Positions 1 through 8,850 are shown, counted from the stretch's first letter. The stretch: DNA of 64,000 nt from Streptomyces sp. CB02009 (GCF_001905825.1 NZ_LIVV01000001.1:413299-477298), one strand, 5' to 3'. Numbers and translations: made by a program. Notes: generated by a model not told the origin, from the sequence alone.

Positions 1-652
1 GTGGAGCGGTGACACCCCGCCGCGGTCGACACCCACCGAGGACGACCGCTGGGTGGAGGTGTGGAACCACGTGATGATGCGTCACCGCCGCCTCGACGAC
101 GGCTCGCTCGTCCCGCTTCCCCAGCGCAACATCGACACCGGCCTCGGTCTGGAGCGGCTCGCCTCACTGCTCCAGGGGAAGTCGTCCGTGTTCGCCTGCG
201 ACGTCTTCGATCCCTGGCGCCGCCTCGTCCCCCTGATCTGGACACTGGACGAACCGACCAGCCGGCTCGTCCACGACCACCTGCGCTCGGCCGTCGTGGT
301 GAGCGGCGACGGGGTGCGCCCCGGCAGCACCGGACGGGGATACGTCGTGCGCCGGCTGGTGCGCCGCGTGCTCACCGTGCTGTGGCGGGACGACCCGACG
401 CGCACGCTGGGCGACCTGCCGTCCGAGCTGATCGAACACACCCTGGACCACTTCCGGCAGGAAACGGACCCGGGCGAGGTGCGCCGGATGCTGCTCGACG
501 AGGAACGCCGGTTCGGACGGCTCCTGGAACGCGGCCGCCAGGTGCTCTCCCGCCCTCGGTTCCGAGGCCCGCTGGACGAGGAGGACCTCCACTACCTCCA
601 CGACACGCACGGTCTGCCCCGGGATCTGGTGAGGACCCTGCGCGAGGTATGA
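1..652 (+). CDS. alanyl-tRNA synthetase-like protein, 5' truncated by window edge, lacking the C-terminal AlaRS domains
   Basis: The frame is open from the left edge, so the start lies outside the window. The visible ~217 residues contain AlaRS class II core hallmarks: a WNHVMM segment (family E-x-W-N-x-V-F-M), the motif NIDTGLGLERLASLLQG, and a YVVRRLVRRVL helix. The gene then stops soon after the tRNA-recognition helices, without the editing (SecondA) and C-Ala domains of a full ~870-residue AlaRS. It is therefore a short paralogue rather than the housekeeping enzyme. Such stand-alone cores may charge tRNA for a special purpose or act on a small substrate; which applies here cannot be read. 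Downstream is an unrelated lipoprotein gene after about 125 bases. Confidence 0.75.
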   Translation, partial: WSGDTPPRSTPTEDDRWVEVWNHVMMRHRRLDDGSLVPLPQRNIDTGLGLERLASLLQGKSSVFACDVFDPWRRLVPLIWTLDEPTSRLVHDHLRSAVVVSGDGVRPGSTGRGYVVRRLVRRVLTVLWRDDPTRTLGDLPSELIEHTLDHFRQETDPGEVRRMLLDEERRFGRLLERGRQVLSRPRFRGPLDEEDLHYLHDTHGLPRDLVRTLREV

Positions 653-777
653 GGGGAGGGAGGGGGCGGAACGCGGAGTGGCATCGCTCTCGGTACGACA
701 GGACCGGGTTCACCCGTGACGGTGGACCCGGCCCGAGCCCCCACGCGACCCCGGCCGGTTCGGGCACGGTGATCCCC

Positions 778-1329
778 ATGCACCCCCGCCGTACGACGTT
801 CCTCCTGCTCTCCGTACTCCTCACGGCCGGCTGCGTGGCCGTCCCGCACCCGCCGCGGCCCGGGCCGCCGCCCGCGCCCGAAGGGCCGGCCCCGGCCGCC
901 GACCGGCCCCCGGCGCCGATCCCGACCCCCGCGTGGCCCGTACCCGCGCAGCCCGTGCCGCATGAGGAGATCGCCGACACGGAACCGCTCCCCGGGACGC
1001 CGGCCGACAGGCCGAAGGGCCGGCCGGTCACCCGGGGTGTGGCGGGACCCGCCGAGGAGCCCGCCGCCGGGCGGACAACGGAGCGGCGAACGGCGAAGCC
1101 GGCCGAGGCGGCCGACGGGAGGACTCGCCCCCGCGCCCGGAAGGAACCGCGGACGGCCGTGCCGCCCGGCCGGCGGACGGCACGGCCCGAGGCGCCGTCC
1201 GCCGCGCGCGGGGGACCGCCGCAGACGAGCGCGGGGACTCCGGAGATGCGCCGGCTGTGCCGCCAGGCCCAGGACATCGACGCTCCCATGGGCGCGGCCG
1301 ACCTGTGCCGCGGACTGTACGGCCGCTGA
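778..1329 (+). CDS. small proline-rich lipoprotein, unknown function
   Basis: The predicted product is 183 residues. It opens with a short basic segment (MHPRRTT), a hydrophobic stretch and a lipobox ending LTAGC with Cys at about residue 19, so it should be exported and lipid-anchored to the outer face of the membrane. The next ~130 residues are rich in Pro, Ala, Arg and charged residues with no recognisable fold. The last ~30 residues contain two cysteines (RRLCRQAQ and ADLCRGLYGR) and look like the only conserved part. ATG at 778 is chosen because it gives the signal peptide. I do not recognise the family. It may be a cell-wall spacer or linker lipoprotein. Confidence 0.55.
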   Translation: MHPRRTTFLLLSVLLTAGCVAVPHPPRPGPPPAPEGPAPAADRPPAPIPTPAWPVPAQPVPHEEIADTEPLPGTPADRPKGRPVTRGVAGPAEEPAAGRTTERRTAKPAEAADGRTRPRARKEPRTAVPPGRRTARPEAPSAARGGPPQTSAGTPEMRRLCRQAQDIDAPMGAADLCRGLYGR

Positions 1330-1383
1330 CGGCGCACGGGCGCGACCGGGCGCGAACGGGCGCGCCCGTGAGGGGGGAGAGGA

Positions 1384-1890
1384 TCAGGCGGCGTTCGACC
1401 CGGGTTCCACGGATTCGAGGGCCTCCTCGGCCCGCTTGGCCATCTCGTCCTCCGGGACGTCCTCGATGTGCGAGGCGACGTTCCAGCGGTGCCCGAAGGG
1501 GTCCTCGAACTGGCCGGTGCGGTCGCCGTAGAACTCGTTCTTGACCGCCGACAGTTCCTTCGCGCCCCGCGCGAGGGCGCGGGCGAAGACGGCGTCGACG
1601 TCCGACACGTACACGTGCAGGGTGATCGGCGTGCCGCCGATCGTGGTGGGGGAGCGGAACCCGAGCTCCGGGAACTCGTCCGCGACCATGATGACCGAGT
1701 TCCCGACGGCCAGCTCGGCGTGGCCGATCCTGCCGCCCGGGGCCGGCATCCTCATGCGCTCCTCGGCGCCGAGCACGTCCACGTAGAAGTCGATCCCGGC
1801 CGCGGCCCCGTCGACACAGAGGTACGGCGTGACCCGCGGATACCCCTCGGGGATGGGCTGTACGGTCACGGTCTCCGCCTTTCCCGGCAC
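1384..1890 (-). CDS. VOC-superfamily (glyoxalase/PhnB-like) protein
   Basis: This 168-residue protein begins QPIPEGYPRVTPYLCVDGAA, the typical opening of PhnB-like members of the vicinal oxygen chelate superfamily, followed by IDFYVDVLGAEE, RIGHAELAVGNSVIMVADE and DPFGHRWNVASH. Two beta-alpha-beta-beta-beta modules are apparent, with a candidate metal ligand His in GHAEL and another in FGHRW. Members include lactoylglutathione lyases, dioxygenases and antibiotic-binding proteins; the substrate is not evident here. It is transcribed away from the phosphatase gene to its right, across about 380 bases. The start is the GTG/ATG region at 1890; a start at the VQPIPEG segment would shorten it by about eight residues. 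Confidence 0.8.
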   Translation of the reverse strand: MPGKAETVTVQPIPEGYPRVTPYLCVDGAAAGIDFYVDVLGAEERMRMPAPGGRIGHAELAVGNSVIMVADEFPELGFRSPTTIGGTPITLHVYVSDVDAVFARALARGAKELSAVKNEFYGDRTGQFEDPFGHRWNVASHIEDVPEDEMAKRAEEALESVEPGSNAA

Positions 1891-2046
1891 GGCGGCCGCC
1901 GTCGACCGCCCTCTCCGCCCACTGATATCCCGGCCTCCGAACCACGCACCGAAGCCGCGCGGCGGCCGACGACGGGATGCCCCGAAGAGCGGCAGCGGCC
2001 GACCGGCCGGTGACGGTGCACGACGGCCGGCCGGCGGAGGCGCAAA

Positions 2047-2097
2047 CCGTCGGCCCCGCCTCGGCGCGGCGGAGGCGTGCGCCGTCGGCCCCGCCTC
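2047..2097 (+). repeat. two direct 16-bp repeats in a 380-bp divergent intergenic region
   Basis: The 16-mer CCGTCGGCCCCGCCTC occurs at 2047-2062 and again at 2082-2097. GGAGGC between the copies can pair with either GCCTCC end, so alternative hairpins are possible. The stretch 1891-2273 separates the VOC gene (minus) from the phosphatase gene (plus) and must hold both promoters. I see no convincing -10/-35 pair apart from an AT-richer patch near 2130-2140 (GAATAT). Confidence 0.5.
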
Positions 2098-2273
2098 CGC
2101 CGCGCGGGTGCCGGGTGGGCGACGTATCGTCCGAATATGCGTGACGAGCGCGTATCCCGCCGTCGACCGCGCTCCGGGCCGCCGGGCCCGGGCACGTGGT
2201 CCGGTGGGCGCCGCCGCGCTCCGCGCCCGGACCCGCGCGGTGCCGTGTCGGCCACCGCGGGCGGGTGAGACCC

Positions 2274-4697
2274 GTGGGCGGGACCGCGGGTGACGGCACC
2301 GGGGGTGGCGGGACCGCGGGCAGCGGGCCCGAGGACGTCTTCGCCGACGGCCGGATGGCCGCCGTGCTCACCGGTCTCATGCGGGACACCGAGGCCTCGG
2401 TGGGTCTCGTCTATCTGCTGATCCCCGGGGACCGGATGCTGCGCCTCGTGCTCATCTCCGGCCTGTCCCGGGAGATCGCCGCGCCCTGGGTGCGGATCCC
2501 GGTCGACGCGCCGATCCCGGTCGCCGACGCCATGCGCGAGCGGAAGCTCGTATGGCTGAGCGGCCTGCAGGACATCGCCCACCGCTATCCGCGGATCGGG
2601 ATCGTGCTGCCGTACGACTTCATGCTGGCGGCCGCCCCCATCGCCGACGACACCACCGTATGGGGCGGTGTCGTGCTGCTCTGGCCGGTCTCGCACGCGC
2701 CGGAGCTCGACGCGCGCGAGCAGGAGACGCTCGACGCCCACTGCCGCCTGTCGGCCCGGCTGCTGCGGCGGGCCGCCGACCAGGATCCCCCGCCGCCGCA
2801 CCCCACCGAACCGTACGTCGTCCACCCCGAGCGCCCCTCCGAGGCCGACCCGGCGCTCGCGGCGGCCGCTCTGGACCTCGCGGAGCGGCTGCCGGTGGGG
2901 TGCTGCGCCCTGGACCTCGACGGACGCATCACGTTCATCAACACCGCCGCCGCCGACCTGGTGAACGCCGGTTCGACCGCGCTCCTCGGGAAGCGTCCGT
3001 GGGAGACGCTGCTGTGGCTGAACGACCCCGCCTTCGAGGACCGGTACCGCGCCGCGGTCGTGACCCGGCGGCCGACGTCGTTCACGGTGCTGCGACGGTC
3101 GGCGGCACCGCTGCTGTTCGAGCTGTATCCCGACGAGACCGGCATCAGCGTGCTCATCACCCCGAAGGACGACGGGACGCCGCCCCACGACGGGCCGCCC
3201 GGACCGCAGGACGGGGCTGTTCCGTACGAGGGATCCGTGCGAGGCTCCGCGGCTCCTCCCGGAACCCCACCCGCCTCCGTGTCCCCACTCGCCTCCGGGA
3301 TCTCATCCGCAGCCGGGACCGCCCCCGCCTCCGGGACCGGCCCTGCCTCCGGGACCGCCCCCACCTCCGGGACCCCACCTGCCTCCGCGACCGCCCCCGG
3401 CTCGGCCGCGCCGTCCGGCCGTGTGCCTCCCGCCGCCCCCGCGTTCGCCTCCGTCCCGACCCTGCCGAACCGCCCCGGCGAGCCGGTCGGGGCGACGGCC
3501 GTCTACCAGCTGATGCACCTGGCGGCGTCCCTGGCCGAGGCGGCCGGCGTGCGCGACGTCGTCGATCTGGTCGCCGACCAGATCGTGCCCGCGTTCGGCC
3601 CTGAGGGCCTCGTCCTCCTGAGCGTCGACGAGGGCCGACTGCGCGTCATCGGCCACCGCGGCTACAGCGACGCGTTCGTCGACCACTTCGACGGCAAACC
3701 GCTCACGGCGCCGGTCGCCGACGCGCAGGTGCTCTCCACCGGCGTCCCCGTCTTCTACCCCACCTACGAGGACCTCCGCCGCGCCCACCCCCAGTCCCCG
3801 CGCTACGAAGGGCGCAACGCCTGGGCGTTCCTGCCGCTGATCGCCTCCGGGCGTCCCGTGGGCTCGCTGGTCCTGTCGTACGGACAGCCGCGCCCCTTCC
3901 CTTCGGCCGAGCGCGCGCTGCTCACCTCGCTGGCCGGGCTCATCGCCCAGGCCCTGGACAGGGCCCGGCTGTACGACGCCAACCGCTCGCTCGCCCGGAG
4001 CCTCCAGAACGTCCTGCTGCCGCACCGACTGACCCCGCTCCCCGGTCTCGACGTCGCGGCCCGCTATCTGCCGGCGGGGCACGGCATGGACATCGGCGGC
4101 GACTTCTACGACCTCGTCCGCGCGACGCCCACCTCCGTCGTCGCCGTCATCGGCGACGTCCAGGGACACAACACGACCGCCGCCGCGCTCATGGGGCAGG
4201 TGAGGACCGGCGTCCACGCGCACGCGACGGCCGGCGCGTCGCCCGGCGACATCCTGGCGCGCACCAACCGGCTGCTCGACGACCTCGAGGCCGACCGCTT
4301 CACCAGCTGCCTGATCGCCGAGTTCGACCTCGCGCGACACCGGCTGCGGCTGGCGAGCGCGGGCCATCCGCCGCCCCTCCTGCGCCGGGCGGACGGCAGC
4401 GCCGAGGTGCTGGAGGTCCCACCGGGGCTCCTCCTGGGGATCGCGACGGACGTCACGTACGACACCATGGAGCTGCCCTGGGAACCCGGTTCCGTCCTCG
4501 CCCTGTACACGGACGGGCTCGTCGAGGCACCGGGCCTCGACATCGGTACGGCCATGGAGGACCTGGCGGAGCGGCTCGGGGTGTCGGGCGCCGCCGACCT
4601 GGACCGGCTCGCGGACGAGCTGACCCTGCACGTCAGGGATGCCGCACACAGGACCGACGACGTGGCTCTCCTCCTGGTCCGGCGACCTATGCTCTGA
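2274..4697 (+). CDS. PAS/GAF-domain SpoIIE-type serine phosphatase (PP2C family)
   Basis: About 807 residues if GTG 2274 is used; an upstream in-frame GTG at 2196 would add 26 Arg-rich residues that look non-domain. Order: N-terminal GAF-like sensor (~20-175), PAS (~185-285, LDGRITFINTAAADL), a Pro/Ala/Gly/Thr linker with repeated ASGTA-like units (~320-385), second GAF (~410-565), then a SpoIIE/RsbU PP2C domain (~580-805) with MDIGGDFYDLV, AVIGDVQGHN, SAGHPPPLL and ALYTDGLVEA, which supply the metal-binding aspartates. Family members dephosphorylate anti-sigma antagonists in partner-switching modules. No kinase domain is fused and no anti-sigma gene is adjacent. The next gene begins 3 bases after its stop. 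Confidence 0.88.
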   Translation: MGGTAGDGTGGGGTAGSGPEDVFADGRMAAVLTGLMRDTEASVGLVYLLIPGDRMLRLVLISGLSREIAAPWVRIPVDAPIPVADAMRERKLVWLSGLQDIAHRYPRIGIVLPYDFMLAAAPIADDTTVWGGVVLLWPVSHAPELDAREQETLDAHCRLSARLLRRAADQDPPPPHPTEPYVVHPERPSEADPALAAAALDLAERLPVGCCALDLDGRITFINTAAADLVNAGSTALLGKRPWETLLWLNDPAFEDRYRAAVVTRRPTSFTVLRRSAAPLLFELYPDETGISVLITPKDDGTPPHDGPPGPQDGAVPYEGSVRGSAAPPGTPPASVSPLASGISSAAGTAPASGTGPASGTAPTSGTPPASATAPGSAAPSGRVPPAAPAFASVPTLPNRPGEPVGATAVYQLMHLAASLAEAAGVRDVVDLVADQIVPAFGPEGLVLLSVDEGRLRVIGHRGYSDAFVDHFDGKPLTAPVADAQVLSTGVPVFYPTYEDLRRAHPQSPRYEGRNAWAFLPLIASGRPVGSLVLSYGQPRPFPSAERALLTSLAGLIAQALDRARLYDANRSLARSLQNVLLPHRLTPLPGLDVAARYLPAGHGMDIGGDFYDLVRATPTSVVAVIGDVQGHNTTAAALMGQVRTGVHAHATAGASPGDILARTNRLLDDLEADRFTSCLIAEFDLARHRLRLASAGHPPPLLRRADGSAEVLEVPPGLLLGIATDVTYDTMELPWEPGSVLALYTDGLVEAPGLDIGTAMEDLAERLGVSGAADLDRLADELTLHVRDAAHRTDDVALLLVRRPML
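3290..3400 (+). repeat. degenerate ~18-bp tandem repeats inside the phosphatase linker
   Basis: Units built on GCCTCCGGGACC recur about every 18 bases within the linker of the phosphatase and encode (T/P)ASGTA-like steps. Unit length is a multiple of three, so copy-number change would keep the frame and only alter linker length. Confidence 0.6.
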
Positions 4698-4700
4698 CGT

Positions 4701-5384
4701 GTGGTGAACCCCAGCGATCCCCAGGACTTCGCGGCCGGCCCCGTCGCCTCCGCCCCCGAGCTGCTCGCCCTGCACGCCGTACGGCTCAAGGGCGTTGCCG
4801 ACGACGACGAGGCGGCGGCGCGCTACGGCCTCGACGCCGAGGTCGTACGGGAAGCGCTGCTCGACCACGAGGCGAGGGGCTGGGTGACCCGCCGGGCGTT
4901 CGCCGGGACACGGGGGTGGACGCTCACCGACTCCGGCCGGGCCGAGGGGGAGCGGCAGCTCGCCGGGGAGCTGGCGGCGGCGGGGCTCGGACCCTTCGTA
5001 CGGGAGCGGTACGAGACGTTCCTCGCCCACAACGCCCGCTGTCTCCGGGCCTGCACCGACTGGCAGGTGCGGCCCGACGGAGCGGGGCGGCTCGCGGTCA
5101 ACGACCACGGGGACGCGGCGTGGGACGGGCGGGTGCTCGACGAACTCACCGCACTGGGCGGGGTCATCGACCTGCTGTCGGACGAGCTGGGGACGCGGAT
5201 CGGCCGACTCGGCGGCTACGGCCCCCGCTTCACCGGCGCGCTCGCCCGTGTCCGGCGCGGTGAACTGTCCTGGGTCGACCGGGTCAAGGAGGACTCCTGC
5301 CACACCGTGTGGATGGAACTCCACGAGGACCTGCTCGCCACCCTCGGCATCGCCCGCGGCGAGGAACCCGCGGTGCGCGCCTAG
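4701..5384 (+). CDS. winged-helix-like putative transcriptional regulator coupled to the phosphatase
   Basis: This 227-residue soluble protein starts at GTG 4701 (a second GTG follows at 4704), 3 bases after the phosphatase stop, so the two are probably co-translated. Residues ~15-80 look like a winged helix: ELLALHAVRLKGVADD, then a helix ending VVREALLDHEARGWVTRRAF and a wing TRGWTLTDSGRAEGE, which is MarR-like. The C-terminal ~130 residues are helical with conserved-looking NDHGDAAWDGRVLDEL and LGGYGPRFTGALARV and no metal motif. I do not recognise a characterised homologue. A ligand-sensing regulator role is inference from the N-terminal fold only. Confidence 0.6.
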   Translation: MVNPSDPQDFAAGPVASAPELLALHAVRLKGVADDDEAAARYGLDAEVVREALLDHEARGWVTRRAFAGTRGWTLTDSGRAEGERQLAGELAAAGLGPFVRERYETFLAHNARCLRACTDWQVRPDGAGRLAVNDHGDAAWDGRVLDELTALGGVIDLLSDELGTRIGRLGGYGPRFTGALARVRRGELSWVDRVKEDSCHTVWMELHEDLLATLGIARGEEPAVRA

Positions 5385-5398
5385 CCCGTGGGCGAGCT

Positions 5399-5419
5399 GC
5401 CGTCCGGTGCCCGGACGGC
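5399..5419 (+). terminator. hairpin terminator after the winged-helix gene
   Basis: Perfect 9-bp stem GCCGTCCGG/CCGGACGGC with a 3-base loop, beginning 15 bases after the stop codon at 5382-5384. There is no T tract, as is common in high-GC actinomycetes. Confidence 0.6.
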
Positions 5420-5454
5420 GGCGTTGCCGTCGGCCCCGCCGTCGTCCGGTGGAA

Positions 5455-5477
5455 AACATGGGGGGATGTTCCCCATG
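5455..5477 (+). promoter_or_regulatory. nested inverted repeats upstream of lanM, candidate operator
   Basis: AACAT-N6-ATGTT (5455-5470) overlaps CATGGGG-N7-CCCCATG (5457-5477) in an AT-richer island about 75 bases before the lanM start. Two overlapping dyads in a lead region suggest a protein-binding site. There is no direct evidence for the binding protein. Confidence 0.35.
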
Positions 5478-5551
5478 CCGCGCAGGCCTGCCTCGTACCA
5501 GGATCGGACCTGGCCCGGGAGCGGTGGGCCGGGTCGGTGCGAGGAGGGGCG

Positions 5552-8500
5552 ATGGCGGTGAGGGCCGGGCACGAGCGGGCGGCGACGTCGCTGTCGGCGA
5601 TCGAGCGGTGGTGGGACAGCGGACTGGTCCGCGACGACGGGGACGCGGAACGGCCGGACTGGGCCGTGCTGGCCGAGGAGGCCGTGGCCGCCGCGCCGGA
5701 TGCGGCCGAATCCGGCGCGCCCGAGGGGGAGTTGACCGGACTCAGCGGATTCGAGTGGGTCCTGCGGACGTTCACCGGCCGCGCCGGGGCGCGGTGGGAG
5801 CGGCGCCTGTCGGGCCGGGCGCGCGGCCTCGTGGACATGGCGGCCGTACGGCACGACCTGGAGCGGCAGATCGGCGGCAGGCTGGCACGGGCCGCCGCCC
5901 GGACGCTGGTCCTCGAACTGCACGAGGCGCGCGGCGCCGGGAGGCTCGAAGGCGACGACTCCCGGGCCCGGTTCCGGGACTTCCTGACGCGTACCGCTTC
6001 CCGGCGCGGACTCTCCGACCTGCTGGCCGGGCGTCCCGTACTCGCGCGGATCCTCGGCCGGGCGGCGCTCGACGCGGCGGACGCGATGGCCGAGGCGCTG
6101 GAACGCCTCGCGGACGATCGCACCCTCCTGGCGGCCTCTGGCCTCCTTGCCGAGTCCGGCGGCGGCCCGGGGCCGCTCGTGGGCATCGAGCCCGGCGCCG
6201 GCGACGGCCACCGGGGCGGGCGCACCGTGATGCTGCTGCGCTTCGCCGACGGCACGCGGCTGGTGTACAAGCCGCGCCCCCTCGCCGTGCACCGCCACTT
6301 CAACGACCTCGTCGCCTGGTTCAACGGGCTTCCCGGCACCGTGGACCTGCGTACCCTGCGGCTGCTCGACCGGGACGCCTACGGATGGGTGGAGTTCGTC
6401 GCCGCCCGCCCCTGCGCCTCCGCCGCAGAGATCGGGACGTTCTACCGCCGCCAGGGCGCGCTGCTCGCGCTGCTGCACCTGCTCGACGGGACCGACCTGC
6501 ACCACGAGAACCTGATCGCCGTCGGCGCCCACCCGGTCCTCGTCGACGTGGAGACCCTGTTCCACCCGCCCCTGCCCGGCTCCGGCACCTCCGACCCCGC
6601 CGCCCGCGCGCTCCACGACTCGGTCTACCGGGTGGGGTTGCTGCCGCAACTCCTGGTCGGCGACCACAGCGCCCTGGACGTGTCCGCGGTCGGCGGCGGC
6701 CGTGCGGGCGTGTCGCCCGTGGAACGCGCGGACTTCGCCGACGCCGGTACCGACCGGATGCGACTGGTGCGCAGGCCGGGGACGTTCGGCGAGTCCGCCA
6801 ACCTGCCGCGGACGGCGGCCGGCGGGCCCGTCGACCCGGGTGCGCACGTCGACGCGCTCTGCGCCGGCTTCCGGGCCGGGTACACGGCCATCGGTGAAGC
6901 GGTGGACGAACTGCGCGGGGACTCCGGCCTGCTGGCCTCGTTCGCGGAGGACGAGGTGCGGGTGGTCGTGCGTCCCACCTGGGTGTACTCGCTGCTGCTC
7001 GACGAGTCGACGCATCCCGACCTCCTGAAGGACGCGCACGCGCGGCAGCGAGTCCTGGAGACCCTGCGGACCGAGCAGTTCGGGCCGGTCCTCCCGCCCG
7101 CCGTGATCGACGAGGAGATCGCCCAACTCTGGGCGGGTGACGTACCGTTGTTCACCGCGAAGCCCGGTCACCGCGACCTCAGGGGCGCACCGGGTCGACC
7201 CGCGGTGGACCGCGCGGACCTGCCCGGCACCGCGCGCGTCGCCGCGAAGCTCGACGCCCTGGACACCGTCGACCGGCAGGACCAGGAGTGGATCGTACGG
7301 GCCGCGATGGCGACGACCTCCCGCGTCCCCGCGCACCGGCCGGCCGCGGGGCGGCGCACCCTGACCGCGGGACGCGCCCCCGAGCCGGAGCGGCTGCTCT
7401 CGGCCGCCCGGTCCGTCGGGGACCAGCTGGTCTCCCTCGCGTACCGCGACGGGCCGCGCAGCAACTGGATCGGTCTGGAGCTCCTCGACGACCGCTACTG
7501 GCGGATCGGTCCGATGGCGGCCGACCTGGCCGACGGCTACACCGGGCCGGCCCTGTTCCTGGCCCAGTTGGCGGCTCTCACCGGAGCCGGTCACTACGCC
7601 GAGGCCGCCCGTACGGCCCTGACGCCGGTGCCCGGACTGCTCGAAGCGCTGCGCGCCAGGCCCGAGGAACTCGGCGCGGTGGGCTCGGGTGCCTTCTCCG
7701 GCCTCGGCGGCATCGCGTACGCCCTCGCCGAGACGGCCCGGCTGCTGGACGATCCGGAGGTCGGCGCCTGGGCGTCGGGCGCCCTGCGGCTGGCGGCCGC
7801 GGCGACCGGGGCCGAGCCGGGGTACGGTGTGGGCGCCGGGCTCGCGGGCGGCCTGGTGGCCCTGTCGACCGCGCGCGAACGCCGCACGGGTACGGGCACG
7901 GGTACGGGCACGGGTGCGGGGAGCGGAACGGGTTCGCGTACGGGAGCGGGCACGAGGGGCGTACCGGGCCTTGTTCCGGAGATCGTGGGGGCCGCGCGGG
8001 CCTGTGCGGACCGGCTGGTCGTCGCCGTCCATGCCGCCGCCACCGGTCCCGCCGATACCGAACTCGCCTCCCTCTCCAGGGGCTTCACGGAGGGGACGGC
8101 GGGGATCGGATGGGCCTTGTTGAGGTTCGCCGAGGCGGAGGAATCCGCCGCCGGCCTCGCCGGTGAGCGTGCCGAGGACACCGTCGGGGGCGGCGCGGGG
8201 CTCCGTGCCGCCGAGCGGTACCGGCTCGCGGGGCTGTCCGCGATCCGGGCGGCCGTCGGGGCGGCCGCGCCGGGCGGTGGACCGGGGCCGGGCGGAGACC
8301 GCAGGGGAGTCTCCGCCCCCACCCCGGGCGGCGGACCGGCGGACACGGCGAGGGCCTCGGCCTGGTGCCGGGGAGAAGCGGGCGTCGCACTCGCCGTGCT
8401 GGACGCACCGGGCGCCCTGGCCGACCCGCACCTCGCGGCCTGGGCGCGGGGGACCGCCGAGCGGCTGGGACAGAACGGGGCTGCTCCCGACGACAGCCTC

Positions 8501-8764
8501 TGCCACGGCGAGGCCGGCCTCTGCGAACTCCTCGGCCACACCGCGCTCCCCGAAGCGCGACCCCACTGGCTCCGCCGAGCAGGGGCTCTCCTCGCCTCCG
8601 TCGAGGAGAGCGACGCCAGGAGCGGCGCCCCGGACGGAGTCCCGCACCCCGGTCTGCTGACCGGTCTCGCGGGGATCGGCCACGGACTCCTCCGGGCGGG
8701 ATTCCCGGAGCGCGTACCGTCGCTCCTCCTCCTGCGCACCACGGAGGGGCACCAGGACCGCTGA
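5552..8764 (+). CDS. class II lanthipeptide synthetase (LanM)
   Basis: About 1070 residues from ATG 5552, which follows a strong GAGGAGGGG ribosome-binding site; longer upstream frames are low-complexity. The N-terminal DUF4135 dehydratase domain shows LVYKPRPLAVHRHFNDLVAW (~236), TDLHHENLIAVG (~313) and HPVLVDVETLF, the kinase-like elements that phosphorylate and eliminate Ser/Thr. The C-terminal LanC-like cyclase (~610-1060) keeps GLGGIAYAL, GTAGIGWALL and both zinc-ligand motifs, WCRGEAG (~936) and CHGEAG (~982), so cyclisation chemistry should be intact. A Gly/Thr/Ser linker repeat interrupts the cyclase near residues 780-800. The only small gene beside it encodes a cysteine-free peptide. 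No dedicated LanT transporter or protease is fused. Confidence 0.92.
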   Translation: MAVRAGHERAATSLSAIERWWDSGLVRDDGDAERPDWAVLAEEAVAAAPDAAESGAPEGELTGLSGFEWVLRTFTGRAGARWERRLSGRARGLVDMAAVRHDLERQIGGRLARAAARTLVLELHEARGAGRLEGDDSRARFRDFLTRTASRRGLSDLLAGRPVLARILGRAALDAADAMAEALERLADDRTLLAASGLLAESGGGPGPLVGIEPGAGDGHRGGRTVMLLRFADGTRLVYKPRPLAVHRHFNDLVAWFNGLPGTVDLRTLRLLDRDAYGWVEFVAARPCASAAEIGTFYRRQGALLALLHLLDGTDLHHENLIAVGAHPVLVDVETLFHPPLPGSGTSDPAARALHDSVYRVGLLPQLLVGDHSALDVSAVGGGRAGVSPVERADFADAGTDRMRLVRRPGTFGESANLPRTAAGGPVDPGAHVDALCAGFRAGYTAIGEAVDELRGDSGLLASFAEDEVRVVVRPTWVYSLLLDESTHPDLLKDAHARQRVLETLRTEQFGPVLPPAVIDEEIAQLWAGDVPLFTAKPGHRDLRGAPGRPAVDRADLPGTARVAAKLDALDTVDRQDQEWIVRAAMATTSRVPAHRPAAGRRTLTAGRAPEPERLLSAARSVGDQLVSLAYRDGPRSNWIGLELLDDRYWRIGPMAADLADGYTGPALFLAQLAALTGAGHYAEAARTALTPVPGLLEALRARPEELGAVGSGAFSGLGGIAYALAETARLLDDPEVGAWASGALRLAAAATGAEPGYGVGAGLAGGLVALSTARERRTGTGTGTGTGAGSGTGSRTGAGTRGVPGLVPEIVGAARACADRLVVAVHAAATGPADTELASLSRGFTEGTAGIGWALLRFAEAEESAAGLAGERAEDTVGGGAGLRAAERYRLAGLSAIRAAVGAAAPGGGPGPGGDRRGVSAPTPGGGPADTARASAWCRGEAGVALAVLDAPGALADPHLAAWARGTAERLGQNGAAPDDSLCHGEAGLCELLGHTALPEARPHWLRRAGALLASVEESDARSGAPDGVPHPGLLTGLAGIGHGLLRAGFPERVPSLLLLRTTEGHQDR

Positions 8765-8767
8765 GCC

Positions 8768-8850
8768 GCACCACGCACGACCCGCCACCGCATCTCACGA
8801 AGGGCGCACCACGTACGGCCGCACCACGCACGACCGCACCACGCACGACC
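8768..8850 (+). repeat. 15-bp tandem repeats between lanM and the candidate precursor
   Basis: The unit GCACCACGCACGACC occurs at 8768-8782, 8821-8835 and 8836-8850, with a variant GCACCACGTACGGCC at 8806-8820, so three units are directly in tandem. The array lies in the 159-base gap in front of the precursor-like gene. It could be a multi-site operator, since SARP proteins bind short direct repeats, or simply slippage sequence. Confidence 0.7.

Noticed and set aside
3303-5459. 718-residue minus-strand frame opposite the phosphatase
   Set aside because: Antisense shadow; the plus strand has clear GAF, PAS and PP2C motifs.
5381-8788. Very long open frame on the minus strand opposite lanM
   Set aside because: It is the antisense shadow of lanM caused by high GC. 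It has Gly/Arg/Pro-rich low-complexity sequence and no domain, while the plus frame shows all LanM motifs.
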